NCBI GenBank assembly: GCA_002377855.1
Contig: DFQQ01000010.1
Location: forward strand, 186,001 to 250,000
Origin: Acidovorax delafieldii
GTDB lineage: Bacteria > Pseudomonadota > Gammaproteobacteria > Burkholderiales > Burkholderiaceae_C
Direction: 5' to 3'
DNA: 64,000 nucleotides
Part shown: in pieces, positions 53,256-61,234 of the stretch
How the letters are laid out: each line of letters opens with the position of its first letter
Position numbering within the stretch: the first letter of the stretch is position 1
Position numbers and translations under genes: made by a program
The notes under the pieces: model-generated
What the model was told of the DNA's origin: nothing
The model's database searches: none
Seen by the model: only the letters and a program-made list of their open reading frames with translations

Positions 53256-54983
53256 TCACGCGATGCGCGCAATCACCGCGCCCAGCGCTTGTGCAGTGCC
53301 GGCCGCCGCAGCCAGGGTCACGCGCCCGCTGCGGTGGGCGGTGACCTGCATTTCCATCTTCATGGCTTCCATCACGGCGATCACATCGCCTTCCAGGACC
53401 ATGTCACCGTCGGCGACCTTCCAGGCGTGCAGGTTGCCGGCAATGGGCGATGTGACCGCTGCCATGTCTGCCGCTTCGGCGGTGGCAGCGGCTGCAGCAC
53501 CCTGTCCACCGGCGGCAGCCAAGCCTTGCAGGAGCACGGCGGGCAGGCCCAGCTGCACGCGGCGCCCGTCGATTTCGATGGCGGTGCGCAGCAGGCTGGT
53601 GTCCGCCGCAGGTACGGCCCGCACCGCTGCGGCCAGCGGCGCGGCAAAGTCGGACTCGATCCAGCGGGTATGGACCTTGAAGCCATCTTTGCCCACAAAG
53701 TCGGGGTGGTCGATGACGGCGCGGTGAAAGGGCAACACCGAGGCCACGCCATCAATCTGGAACTCGCGCAGCGCACGGCGGGCCCGGGCCAGGGCCTGCT
53801 CGCGCGTGGCGCCGCTCACGATGAGCTTGGCCATGAGCGAGTCGAACGTGCCAGGCACCACCGAGCCGGTCTGCACGCCCGTGTCCAGCCGCACGCCGGG
53901 GCCCGACGGTGCATCGAAGCGCTGCACCGGGCCGGGCGTGGGCAAGAAACCCCGGCCCACGTCTTCGGCGTTGATGCGGAACTCGATGGAATGGCCCAGC
54001 GGCGCGGGCGTTTGCGTGATGGACAGCGGCAGGCCATCGGCCACGCGCAGCTGCTCCACCACCAGGTCCACGCCAGTGGTCTGCTCGGTCACCGGGTGCT
54101 CTACCTGCAGGCGGGTGTTGACTTCGAGGAACGAGATGGCCCCGCTTTGGCTCAGCAAGAATTCCACCGTGCCTGCGCTCACATAGCCTGCAGCAGCGCA
54201 GATGTCGCGTGCAGCGGTGTGGATGCGTTCGCGCTGTGCGTCGCTCAAAAATGGCGCGGGGGCCTCTTCCACCAGCTTCTGGTTGCGCCGCTGCAGCGAG
54301 CAGTCGCGCGTGCCCAGCACCACCACGTTGCCATAGGTGTCGGCCAGCACCTGGGCCTCGATGTGGCGGGGCTTGTCGAGAAACTGCTCGACAAAGCACT
54401 CGCCCCGGCCAAAGGCGGTAACGGCCTCGCGCACAGCAGACTCGAACAGCTCGGCCACTTCGTCCATGCGCCACGCGATCTTCATGCCGCGCCCGCCGCC
54501 ACCAAACGCAGCCTTGATGATGATGGGCAGGCCGTTCTTTTCGGCAAAGGCCAGCACTTCGCTGGCGTCCTTCACCGGGTCGGGCGTGCCCACCACCAGC
54601 GGCGCGCCCACCTGCAGCGCAATCTTGCGCGCCTGCACCTTGTCGCCCAACTGGGCGATGGTGGTGGGCGATGGGCCAATCCAGGCCAGCCCGGCATCGA
54701 TCACGGCCTGGGCAAAGCCCTGGTTCTCGGACAGGAAGCCATAACCGGGGTGCACGGCATCAGCTCCGCTTTGTTTGGCAATCGCCAGGAGCTTTTCGAC
54801 ATGGAGGTAGGTGTCTGCGGGGCGATCGCCATCCAGGCCATAGGCTTCGTCGGCCATGCGGGTGTGCAAGGCGTCGATGTCGGCATTGGCGTACACAGCC
54901 ACGGACTGCACGCCGTAGTCGGCACAGGCCCGGGCGATGCGGACGGCGATCTCGCCTCGGTTGGCGATCAAAACTTTTTTCAT
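53256..54983 (-). CDS. Biotin carboxylase-BCCP fusion next to the Pxp genes
   Basis: A 575-residue biotin-dependent carboxylase subunit. Residues 1-445 are biotin carboxylase: KKVLIANRGEIAVRIARACA, AVHPGYGFLSENQGFAQ, KAAFGGGGRGMKIA, DCSLQRRNQKLVEEAPAP, and FLEVNTRLQVEHPVTEQTTG. Residues about 500-575 are a biotinyl domain with EAMKMEM and biotin on K542. The catalytic residues look intact. Such subunits serve acyl-CoA carboxylases, but no acyl-CoA carboxyltransferase gene is nearby. Instead it is downstream of the PxpB-PxpC fusion, with a duplicated start fragment in the gap. It may carboxylate a substrate linked to 5-oxoproline, or be a separate enzyme by chance. Confidence 0.9.
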   Translation of the reverse strand: MKKVLIANRGEIAVRIARACADYGVQSVAVYANADIDALHTRMADEAYGLDGDRPADTYLHVEKLLAIAKQSGADAVHPGYGFLSENQGFAQAVIDAGLAWIGPSPTTIAQLGDKVQARKIALQVGAPLVVGTPDPVKDASEVLAFAEKNGLPIIIKAAFGGGGRGMKIAWRMDEVAELFESAVREAVTAFGRGECFVEQFLDKPRHIEAQVLADTYGNVVVLGTRDCSLQRRNQKLVEEAPAPFLSDAQRERIHTAARDICAAAGYVSAGTVEFLLSQSGAISFLEVNTRLQVEHPVTEQTTGVDLVVEQLRVADGLPLSITQTPAPLGHSIEFRINAEDVGRGFLPTPGPVQRFDAPSGPGVRLDTGVQTGSVVPGTFDSLMAKLIVSGATREQALARARRALREFQIDGVASVLPFHRAVIDHPDFVGKDGFKVHTRWIESDFAAPLAAAVRAVPAADTSLLRTAIEIDGRRVQLGLPAVLLQGLAAAGGQGAAAAATAEAADMAAVTSPIAGNLHAWKVADGDMVLEGDVIAVMEAMKMEMQVTAHRSGRVTLAAAAGTAQALGAVIARIA

Positions 54984-55004
54984 ATCAAGGCTCCAATGTG
55001 CTGA

Positions 55005-55115
55005 TCAGCTCTGGGTGGCGAGATCGCCGTCGTCTGCTACGCAGGCACTGCGATGTGCAGAAGCGCCCGCAAATCGGCCGCTTTCGCCGCGATTGGCAAT
55101 CTGAACTTTTTTCAT
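55005..55115 (-). pseudogene. Duplicated start fragment of the biotin carboxylase gene
   Basis: The frame of 36 residues begins MKKVQIANRGE, against MKKVLIANRGE in the real gene. The upstream CTTGATATGAAAAAAGTT is shared too, at 54966-54990 and 55097-55121. After the first 11 residues similarity ends. It looks like a relic of a partial duplication, or a short leader peptide. Confidence 0.7.
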
Positions 55116-55160
55116 ATCAAGGTTTCGTGGTGTCTGAAAGTGCCGCCAAGGCGCTGAAGC

Positions 55161-56774
55161 TCATGGGGCAAGTTCTGCAAACGGCTCAATCGGGTTGAAC
55201 CGCAGCCACGCACCCACGGGGATCTGCCCCGCACGGTCGAGGTGGTAGGGCGCAATGCAGCCAATGACGGGATAGCCGCCCGTGAGCGGGTGGTCGGCCA
55301 GAAACAGCACGGGCTGGCCGCTGGGCGGCACCTGCAGGGCACCCAGGGCTGTGCCTTCGCTGGGAAGCTCGCCGGTGATGGCGCGCGCCAAAGGCACCTC
55401 GCCCGCCAGGCGCAAGCCCACGCGGTTGGATTGGGGCGTGACCTGCCAGCGCTGCGCGGCAAGGCGTGCGATGGCGTCGGCCGTGAACCAGTCGGTGCGC
55501 GGGCCCATCACCACGTCCAGCACCACTTCTTGCTCCAGCGTGGGCAAATCAGCAGGTGGCAGCTCAGGCGCGGCCACCACGCTGGTAACCGGCGCGGGCC
55601 GCACGGCCAGCCAGTCGCCCACGGCCACGGGTGCGGGGCCGACATGGGCCAGGGTATCGGTGGCGCAGCTACCCATCACGGGCGCTTCAGCAAAGCCGCC
55701 GCGCACGGCCACGTAGCAGCGTGCGCCTGCGGTGGGCTGGCCCACGGCCAGGGTGTCGCCATCGGCCAAGGCCACGGGCGCGTAACGCGGCACAGGCCAG
55801 CGCTGGCCGTTGGCGGTGGTCAAGGTCAGCGTGGCGTCGGCACCTGTGATGGCCACCACGTTCTCGCCCACGCTGCGCAGCTGCAGGCCACCACCCACGG
55901 TTTCCAGCGTGGGGGCGTTGCTGGCGTTACCAACGAGGCGGTTGGCAGACTTCAGGGCTGCTTGGTCCATCGCTCCCGATGCCGACACGCCCTGCCCTGC
56001 CTGGCCGTGGCGGCCCAGGTCCTGGAAGACGGTGAGCAGGCCGGTGGCGCGCACCTGCAGGGCCGGCTGGCCTGCAGCCAGGCTTTGCTGGCTGCGGCCA
56101 GAGAGTGCAAGGTCTTTTTGGCCTCCAGCGCTCTCTGCATAAGCGCCAGCAGCTACATTTTTAGTAGCAATATCCACAAAGCGCACGCGGTAGCCCGGCT
56201 GCAGCAACGCGGGTTGCTCGCGGGCAATGTCCCACATGGCCACGGGCGTGGTGCCGATGATTTGCCACCCGCCAGGGCTTGCCTGCGGGTACACCCCGCT
56301 GAAGGTGCCGGCCAGGCCCACAGAGCCCGCAGGCAGGCGCGTGCGCGGCGTGCTGCGGCGCGGCACGTTCAGGCTGGGGTGGCCACCGCTCAGGTAGGCA
56401 AAGCCTGGCGCAAAGCCGGTAAATGCCACGGTGTATTCGCTGCCGGTGTGGCGGTGCACCACCTCCTCGGGGGTGATGCCCAGGATCTGCGCCACCTCGG
56501 CCAGATCCTCCCCGTTGTAGTGCACCGGGATTTCGACCAGCGTGCTGTTGCGCTCGGCGCGCAGCGACAGGTCGCGCTGCGCCATCTGCTGCACCAGTGC
56601 CGCGGTGCTGGTGGCGGAGGGGCGAAAGCGCACCAGGATGGTCCGCGCAGCGGGTACCAGTTCCTCCACGCCAGCCAGCGGCATGCGCTGCAGCGATGCC
56701 AGCAGCGCCAGGGTTTCCTCCAGGTCGGCCAGCTCGACCAGCAGCGCATTGAGGGTGACAGGCAGAAAACGCAT
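55161..56774 (-). CDS. pxpB-pxpC: PxpB-PxpC fusion (5-oxoprolinase subunits / AHS1-AHS2 domains)
   Basis: The 537-residue protein joins PxpB (residues 1-200; RFLPVTLNALLVELADLEET, GFAPGFAYLSGGHPSLNVPR) and PxpC (about 230-537; LLTVFQDLGRHGQAGQGVS, GGLQLRSVGENVVAITGADA, HPLTGGYPVIGCIAPYHLDR). In known systems separate PxpA, PxpB and PxpC form ATP-dependent 5-oxoprolinase, hydrolysing pyroglutamate to glutamate. The same domains (AHS1/AHS2) occur in urea carboxylase and allophanate-type enzymes. The linker is encoded in frame by a repeat copy (56120-56168). It is 6 bp downstream of pxpA. Confidence 0.93.
   Translation of the reverse strand: MRFLPVTLNALLVELADLEETLALLASLQRMPLAGVEELVPAARTILVRFRPSATSTAALVQQMAQRDLSLRAERNSTLVEIPVHYNGEDLAEVAQILGITPEEVVHRHTGSEYTVAFTGFAPGFAYLSGGHPSLNVPRRSTPRTRLPAGSVGLAGTFSGVYPQASPGGWQIIGTTPVAMWDIAREQPALLQPGYRVRFVDIATKNVAAGAYAESAGGQKDLALSGRSQQSLAAGQPALQVRATGLLTVFQDLGRHGQAGQGVSASGAMDQAALKSANRLVGNASNAPTLETVGGGLQLRSVGENVVAITGADATLTLTTANGQRWPVPRYAPVALADGDTLAVGQPTAGARCYVAVRGGFAEAPVMGSCATDTLAHVGPAPVAVGDWLAVRPAPVTSVVAAPELPPADLPTLEQEVVLDVVMGPRTDWFTADAIARLAAQRWQVTPQSNRVGLRLAGEVPLARAITGELPSEGTALGALQVPPSGQPVLFLADHPLTGGYPVIGCIAPYHLDRAGQIPVGAWLRFNPIEPFAELAP
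56120..56168 (+). repeat. Double-hairpin dispersed repeat, copy 10 (inside the PxpB-PxpC gene)
   Basis: GGCCTCCAGCGCTC...AAGCGCC then GCTAC-ATTTTTA-GTAGC. Antisense and in frame, between the two enzyme domains. Confidence 0.8.
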
Positions 56775-56780
56775 GCCGCC

Positions 56781-57554
56781 TTACCCCTTGGCCGCAGCCA
56801 TGAAGGAGGCGATGGCGATGCCCTCTGCCTCCAAACGTTCGCGCAACTGGCGGGCAATGCCCACTGCATCGGGGCTGTCGCCGTGCACGCAGATAGAGTC
56901 GGCCTCAATGCGCACCGTGCTGCCATCAATGGCTTCCACCACACCGTCGCGCACCAGGCGCACCATGCGCTGGGCAATCACTTCAGGGTCGTGCAGCACC
57001 GCGCCTTTTTCGCGGCGCGACACCAGCGCACCCTGCGGGGTGTAGGCGCGATCTGCAAATGCTTCGGAGACCACGCGCAGGCCGGCATCGCGCGCCCATT
57101 GCACCAACGGCGACCCCGCCAGCGCCACCAGCGCCAGCTCGGGGTTCACCGCGCGGATTGCAGTGATCACGTCCTTGGCCTGGCGGGCATCCTGGGCGAT
57201 GGTGTTGTAGAGCGCACCGTGCGGCTTGACGTAGCGCACCTCGGTGCCGGCCACGGCGGCCAGGCCCTGCAGGGCTCCGATCTGGTAGATGACATCGGCC
57301 ATCAAATCGGTGCTGGCCACGTCGATATTGCGGCGTCCAAAGCCTTTGAGGTCGGGGTAAGACACATGGGCCCCCACCACTACGCCGCGCTCTTTGGCGG
57401 CTTGCAGTGTGTGCAGAATGCCTGCCGCATCGCCCGCATGAAAACCGCACGCCACGTTGGCGCTGCTGACGATGCCCAGCATCGCGGCATCGTCGCCCAT
57501 CGTCCATGCGCCCAGGCTCTCGCCCAGATCGCTGTTCAGGTCTATTGTTGTCAT
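56781..57554 (-). CDS. pxpA: 5-oxoprolinase subunit PxpA (LamB/YcsF family)
   Basis: A 257-residue TIM-barrel-like metal-dependent protein. TTIDLNSDLGESLGAWTMGD, ANVACGFHAGDAAGILHT, VVGAHVSYPDLKGFGRRNID, and YVKPHGALYNTIAQDA carry the conserved histidine and aspartate residues of the family. It acts with PxpB and PxpC in ATP-dependent hydrolysis of 5-oxoproline. The start has AGGAG nine bases upstream. A 499-residue frame overlapping it is an upstream extension in the pcp region and is not used. Confidence 0.94.
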   Translation of the reverse strand: MTTIDLNSDLGESLGAWTMGDDAAMLGIVSSANVACGFHAGDAAGILHTLQAAKERGVVVGAHVSYPDLKGFGRRNIDVASTDLMADVIYQIGALQGLAAVAGTEVRYVKPHGALYNTIAQDARQAKDVITAIRAVNPELALVALAGSPLVQWARDAGLRVVSEAFADRAYTPQGALVSRREKGAVLHDPEVIAQRMVRLVRDGVVEAIDGSTVRIEADSICVHGDSPDAVGIARQLRERLEAEGIAIASFMAAAKG

Positions 57555-57658
57555 CGTCTTCTCCTGGCGCCGCCGCACTGCCATCGGCGGCCGCCGTGTT
57601 CTCGAAAAACCAACTCCGCCGCCACGGCGCAGAGAGCCTGGTGGCGCCAAAGCAGCGC

Positions 57659-58342
57659 TCAATGCAACGCGCCGCCCACCTCGCGCACGTCGCCCTTCAA
57701 GGCCAGCGCCGTTGCGATGGCGATCTGCAGCCCGTGTACCTGGGTGTCCAGTGCCATGCTGGGCATGCCGGGGTGCAACGCAGCCAAGGCGGGCAATGCG
57801 GGCACATGGATGAAGCCGCCACGCACCGCGCCTGCGCCAGCCGGTGCGCGCGCCCCCTGTGTGGCCAGGTGGTGCATCAGCGCATAGAAGATGTGGTTGC
57901 ACACAAAGGTGCCCGCGGTGTTGGACACCGCAGCGGGCACGCCCTGGGCCCGCATGTCGCGCACCATGGCCTTGATGGGCAAGGTGGAGAAATACGCAGC
58001 TGGGCCGCCTGAATGCACGGCCGTATCCACCGGCTGGCGCCCGGCGTTGTCGGGGATGCGGGCGTCGTCCATGTTGATGGCCACGCGCTCCGGTGTGATT
58101 TCGGTACGCCCACCGGCCAGGCCCAGGCAGATCACCAGCGTGGGCTGCCACTGTGCAATGGCCTGCTGCAGCCTGGCAATGGCATCGCCGAACACGCAGG
58201 GCAGCTGCACGGCGCGCACGGTGCAGGCACCCGCAGGCGCAGCGACCCGCCAACCATCCAGCGCGCGGGCCACTTCCCACGAGGGGTTCAGCGGGTCTTT
58301 GTCAAACGGTTCAAAGCCGGTGAGCAACACGTTCAGCGTCAT
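57659..58342 (-). CDS. pcp: Pyroglutamyl-peptidase I
   Basis: A 227-residue cysteine peptidase that removes N-terminal pyroglutamate from peptides. NVLLTGFEPFDKDPLNPSWE at the start, LGLAGGRTEITPERVAINMD with the catalytic glutamate, AAVSNTAGTFVCNHIFYALM with the cysteine, and FIHVPALP with the histidine. All three active residues are present. The released pyroglutamate would be the substrate of PxpABC. It lies 104 bp before pxpA and 13 bp after the DUF979 gene. Confidence 0.95.
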   Translation of the reverse strand: MTLNVLLTGFEPFDKDPLNPSWEVARALDGWRVAAPAGACTVRAVQLPCVFGDAIARLQQAIAQWQPTLVICLGLAGGRTEITPERVAINMDDARIPDNAGRQPVDTAVHSGGPAAYFSTLPIKAMVRDMRAQGVPAAVSNTAGTFVCNHIFYALMHHLATQGARAPAGAGAVRGGFIHVPALPALAALHPGMPSMALDTQVHGLQIAIATALALKGDVREVGGALH

Positions 58343-58355
58343 GGGAAGTCCTTGT

Positions 58356-59312
58356 TCAGCGGAACATGAGGAAGTACATCAGGAAGATGTTGGCGACCAG
58401 CAAGGCCAGGGCCGTAGGCACCTGTGCGCGGATGACGGCATTCTTGTCCGGCAGTTCCAGCAACGCGGCAGGCACGATGTTGAAGTTGGCCGCCATGGGC
58501 GTCAGCAGTGTGCCGCAATAGCCCGACAACATGCCAATGGCCGCCATCACCGCAGGGTCACCGTGGTACACGCCCACCAGCACGGGGACACCCACGCCGC
58601 CCGTCATCACCGGGAAGGCGGCAAAGCCATTGCCCATGATGATGGTGAACAGTGCCATGCCCACCACGTACACGGCCACCGCCACAAAGCGCAGGTCCAT
58701 GTTGATGTAGGTGGTGGTGACGTAGGCCACGGCCTTGCCCACGCCCGCATCCGAAAAAACAAGGCCCAGCATGCCCAGCATTTGCGGCAGCACCAGAGCC
58801 CAGCCCAGGGCGTCGGTCAGGCGGCGCGACTCGCGCATGCCTTGCGCAGGGCTCTCGCGCGTCAGCCAGCACACCAGCGCCAGTGACAGCACGCAGCCCA
58901 CGCCCAGGCTCACCAGCGTGGTGTTTTTGGGGTCCAGCAGCGGCACGCCGCCCACCGAAAGGTGCTTGGCCGACAGGGTACCAACCATGGTGACCAGCGG
59001 AATCGCCAGGGCCGGTGCAAACAGCTTGTTGCCCAGACGCTTGGCGCTGGCGGCGTACTCGGCCACGCTGGGGCTTTTGTGCTGGCCACCGGCCACGCCG
59101 CCAAAGCCGGCAATGAGCGCCATGGCCACGGCGCCCACGCCCACCCACAGCGGCGGCAGCTGGTCACCCACCAGGAACACCAGGGCATACACGCCCCAGA
59201 ACATTCCGCTGCTCACGCGTTTGGGATTGGTGCGATCGGTGAACGTAGCGATAGCGGTGTAAGCCAGCACGGCGCCCACCAGGTAGTACAGGTATTGGAT
59301 GGAGAGAGTCAT
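58356..59312 (-). CDS. DUF979 membrane protein (transporter partner)
   Basis: A 318-residue membrane protein with about nine helices, of the DUF979 family. It occurs with DUF969 next to pcp in many genomes, so the pair is probably a two-component importer for pyroglutamate or pyroglutamyl peptides. SGYCGTLLTPMAANFNIVPA and DPKNTTLVSLGVGCVL are notable segments. The start has GAGG upstream. It is 13 bp from pcp and 11 bp after the DUF969 gene. Function inferred. Confidence 0.88.
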   Translation of the reverse strand: MTLSIQYLYYLVGAVLAYTAIATFTDRTNPKRVSSGMFWGVYALVFLVGDQLPPLWVGVGAVAMALIAGFGGVAGGQHKSPSVAEYAASAKRLGNKLFAPALAIPLVTMVGTLSAKHLSVGGVPLLDPKNTTLVSLGVGCVLSLALVCWLTRESPAQGMRESRRLTDALGWALVLPQMLGMLGLVFSDAGVGKAVAYVTTTYINMDLRFVAVAVYVVGMALFTIIMGNGFAAFPVMTGGVGVPVLVGVYHGDPAVMAAIGMLSGYCGTLLTPMAANFNIVPAALLELPDKNAVIRAQVPTALALLVANIFLMYFLMFR

Positions 59313-59323
59313 GGTGGTCGTCC

Positions 59324-60067
59324 TCAGGTGGTCTTGGAGGCCGAAGTGGAGGCGGAAGCTGCCAGGGGTTCGATGCCCTCGGCCTTGAGTTCACCGGCCA
59401 ACACACCGTCCAGGCGGTACAGGCGCCAGGCGTGTATGGCGAACGCGCAGACAGCGGTAGGGATGCCCCAGAACGCGACGTGCAGCGGCTCCACGTCAAT
59501 GCCCGCCTCGTGCAGGAAGGTGGTCATCAGCACGATGGCGCCAAAGGCCACGAAGATGTCTTCTCCAAAGAACAGGCCCACGTTGTCGGTCGCGGCCGAG
59601 AAGGCCCGCAGCTTGTGGCGAATGCGCTCAGGCAGCGTGCCGTAGCGCGCTTCGGTGGCGCCTTCGGCCATGGGGGCCAGCAGCGGGCGCACCATTTGCG
59701 GATGGCCGCCCAGGCTGGTCAGGCCAATGGCTGCGGTGAGTTGGCGCGCGGCCAGGTACACGATGAGCAGGCGCCCTGCGGTGGCCGACTTGATCGAGCT
59801 GATCCAGTTTTGCGCATGCTGGCGCAGGCCGTGGCGCTCCAGCAGGCCAATCACTGCCAGGGGCAGCAGGATGATGAGCGGCAGGTTGCGCGTCTTGATG
59901 AAACCCGTGCCGATGGTGGCCAGGATCTTGTCGATGGGAAAACCCGCGGCCAGGGCCGTGCCCACGGCCGTGACGATCACGACCAGCATGGGGTTAAACC
60001 GCAGGACAAAGCCCACGATGATGATGGCCACCCCGATGAGCGGCCACAGATTGACGTCACTAAGCAT
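59324..60067 (-). CDS. DUF969 membrane protein (transporter partner)
   Basis: The 247-residue membrane protein of the DUF969 family has about six helices; DVNLWPLIGVAIIIVGFVLR opens the chain. GHPQMVRPLLAPMAEGATEA and ATDNVGLFFGEDIFVAFGAI are conserved-looking polar segments in the membrane part. It is the first gene of the pyroglutamate operon and starts 370 bp from the divergent regulator. Codes with DUF979 for a probable importer. Confidence 0.88.
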   Translation of the reverse strand: MLSDVNLWPLIGVAIIIVGFVLRFNPMLVVIVTAVGTALAAGFPIDKILATIGTGFIKTRNLPLIILLPLAVIGLLERHGLRQHAQNWISSIKSATAGRLLIVYLAARQLTAAIGLTSLGGHPQMVRPLLAPMAEGATEARYGTLPERIRHKLRAFSAATDNVGLFFGEDIFVAFGAIVLMTTFLHEAGIDVEPLHVAFWGIPTAVCAFAIHAWRLYRLDGVLAGELKAEGIEPLAASASTSASKTT

Positions 60068-60437
60068 GTTGATCCTTGATTGAGCACACAGACACAAACA
60101 CCGCGCGCAGCTGCAGCCCTTCTGGGTGCCAGGGCGCGCTCTACCTCTGCAGCCCCGCACGGGGCACCAGGCCCTGAACACGAAGCCAGCCGCATGTCGC
60201 CACGCAACTTGCATGCCATATCAACAGACAAAATCTATCCAATTGAACAGCAATCAAATATTTTTTGTTGAACAAAAAATATCAAGTTGTCTCACGATCT
60301 GTCGATTCTGCCCAACAAAGCATCTACAGCATCCCTGGTGAAAACCCTTGGTTTCGACGAAAAACAAGGGGCAGAGGTCTATCACCCGCAGCCAGCCACT
60401 GCCGCAGCGGGCCCCTCTTTCCCCTTACCATCCGGGC
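60068..60437. other. Divergent region pyroglutamate operon / regulator
   Basis: 370 bases. The part 60225-60300 is much richer in A and T than its surroundings and contains the palindrome at 60258-60282. It should hold both promoters; no gene supported. Confidence 0.65.
60258..60282. promoter_or_regulatory. 25-bp palindromic operator of the pyroglutamate regulator (candidate)
   Basis: ATATTTTTTGTT and AACAAAAAATAT are exact complements around one G, forming a near-perfect palindrome. It lies 190 bp before the DUF969 gene and 155 bp before the regulator. Its core TTGTTGAACAA is of the size expected for a GntR-family dimer. Confidence 0.6.
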
Positions 60438-61115
60438 ATGAAGCCAGACCTGAACAGCACCCAGACCTTGAACGACCGGATGGCCGAGCTGATTCGCCAG
60501 AAGATCGTGCACGGCGAGTTCGCACCCGGCCAGCGCCTGTCAGAGGCAGCCCTGAGTGAAAGCCTGGAGATATCGCGCAACACCCTGCGCGAGGTGTTTC
60601 GCCTGCTGACCAAGGAAGGGCTGCTCAAGCACGAGCCCAACCGGGGGGTGTTCGTGGCCGTTCCCAGCATTGCGTCGATCATCGACATCTACCGCGTGCG
60701 CCGGTTGATCGAATGCCAGGCCCTGGCCCAGGCCTACCCCCGCCACCCCGCGAAGAAGCACCTGCGCGAAGCGGTGGAAATGGCCCAGCGCTGCCGCGAG
60801 GCGGGCGATTGGCAAGGCGTGGGAACGGCCAACATGGAGTTCCACATGGCCATCGTCGAGCTGGCCGACAGCGAGCGCCTGAATGTGATGTTCTCGCACC
60901 TGCTGGCAGAGCTGCGTCTGGCGTTTGGGCTGCTGAACGACCCCGAGTTTCTGCACATGCCGTATGTGGAGATGAATGTGAACATCCTGGAGCTGTTTGA
61001 AACCGGCAAGCTGCAGGAAGCCGCTGCCGCACTCAACGAATACCTGGTGCATTCCGAGCGCATCGTGCTGGCGGTGTATGCGCGGCGCATCTCGGATGGC
61101 GGCACCGCGAAGTAA
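60438..61115 (+). CDS. GntR-family (FCD) regulator of the pyroglutamate cluster
   Basis: The 225-residue regulator has a winged helix (NDRMAELIRQKIVHGEFAPG, SEAALSESLEISRNTLREVF) and an FCD domain (IDIYRVRRLIECQALAQA, EFHMAIVELADSERLN). It is divergent from DUF969, which fits local control, probably with pyroglutamate or a related acid as ligand. The start at 60438 (MKPDLNSTQT) is preferred over an ATG at 60348 that has no conserved sequence. Confidence 0.88.
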   Translation: MKPDLNSTQTLNDRMAELIRQKIVHGEFAPGQRLSEAALSESLEISRNTLREVFRLLTKEGLLKHEPNRGVFVAVPSIASIIDIYRVRRLIECQALAQAYPRHPAKKHLREAVEMAQRCREAGDWQGVGTANMEFHMAIVELADSERLNVMFSHLLAELRLAFGLLNDPEFLHMPYVEMNVNILELFETGKLQEAAAALNEYLVHSERIVLAVYARRISDGGTAK

Positions 61116-61181
61116 GCGGCTTTATCCCGCCGCCCCGGGCCATGGGCGCAGTTGGAACGTGGCACCCAACCGCACGAATTT

Positions 61182-61224
61182 GCTATTCTTTGTATAGCAT
61201 CTGGCGCAATACTGTAAAGCGCCG
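61182..61224 (-). repeat. Double-hairpin dispersed repeat, copy 11
   Basis: On the minus strand GGCGC...GCGCC then GCTAT-ACAAAGA-ATAGC. It lies just beyond the stop of the GGDEF gene. Confidence 0.8.
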
Positions 61225-61234
61225 GGAGCCTTTT

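Noticed and set aside
55242..57887. 881-residue frame antisense to the pxp genes
   Set aside because: Shadow spanning three genes; low-complexity histidine-rich translation.
56781..58280. 499-residue version of PxpA starting in pcp
   Set aside because: The upstream part is a shadow of pcp; PxpA starts at 57554 with a good ribosome site.
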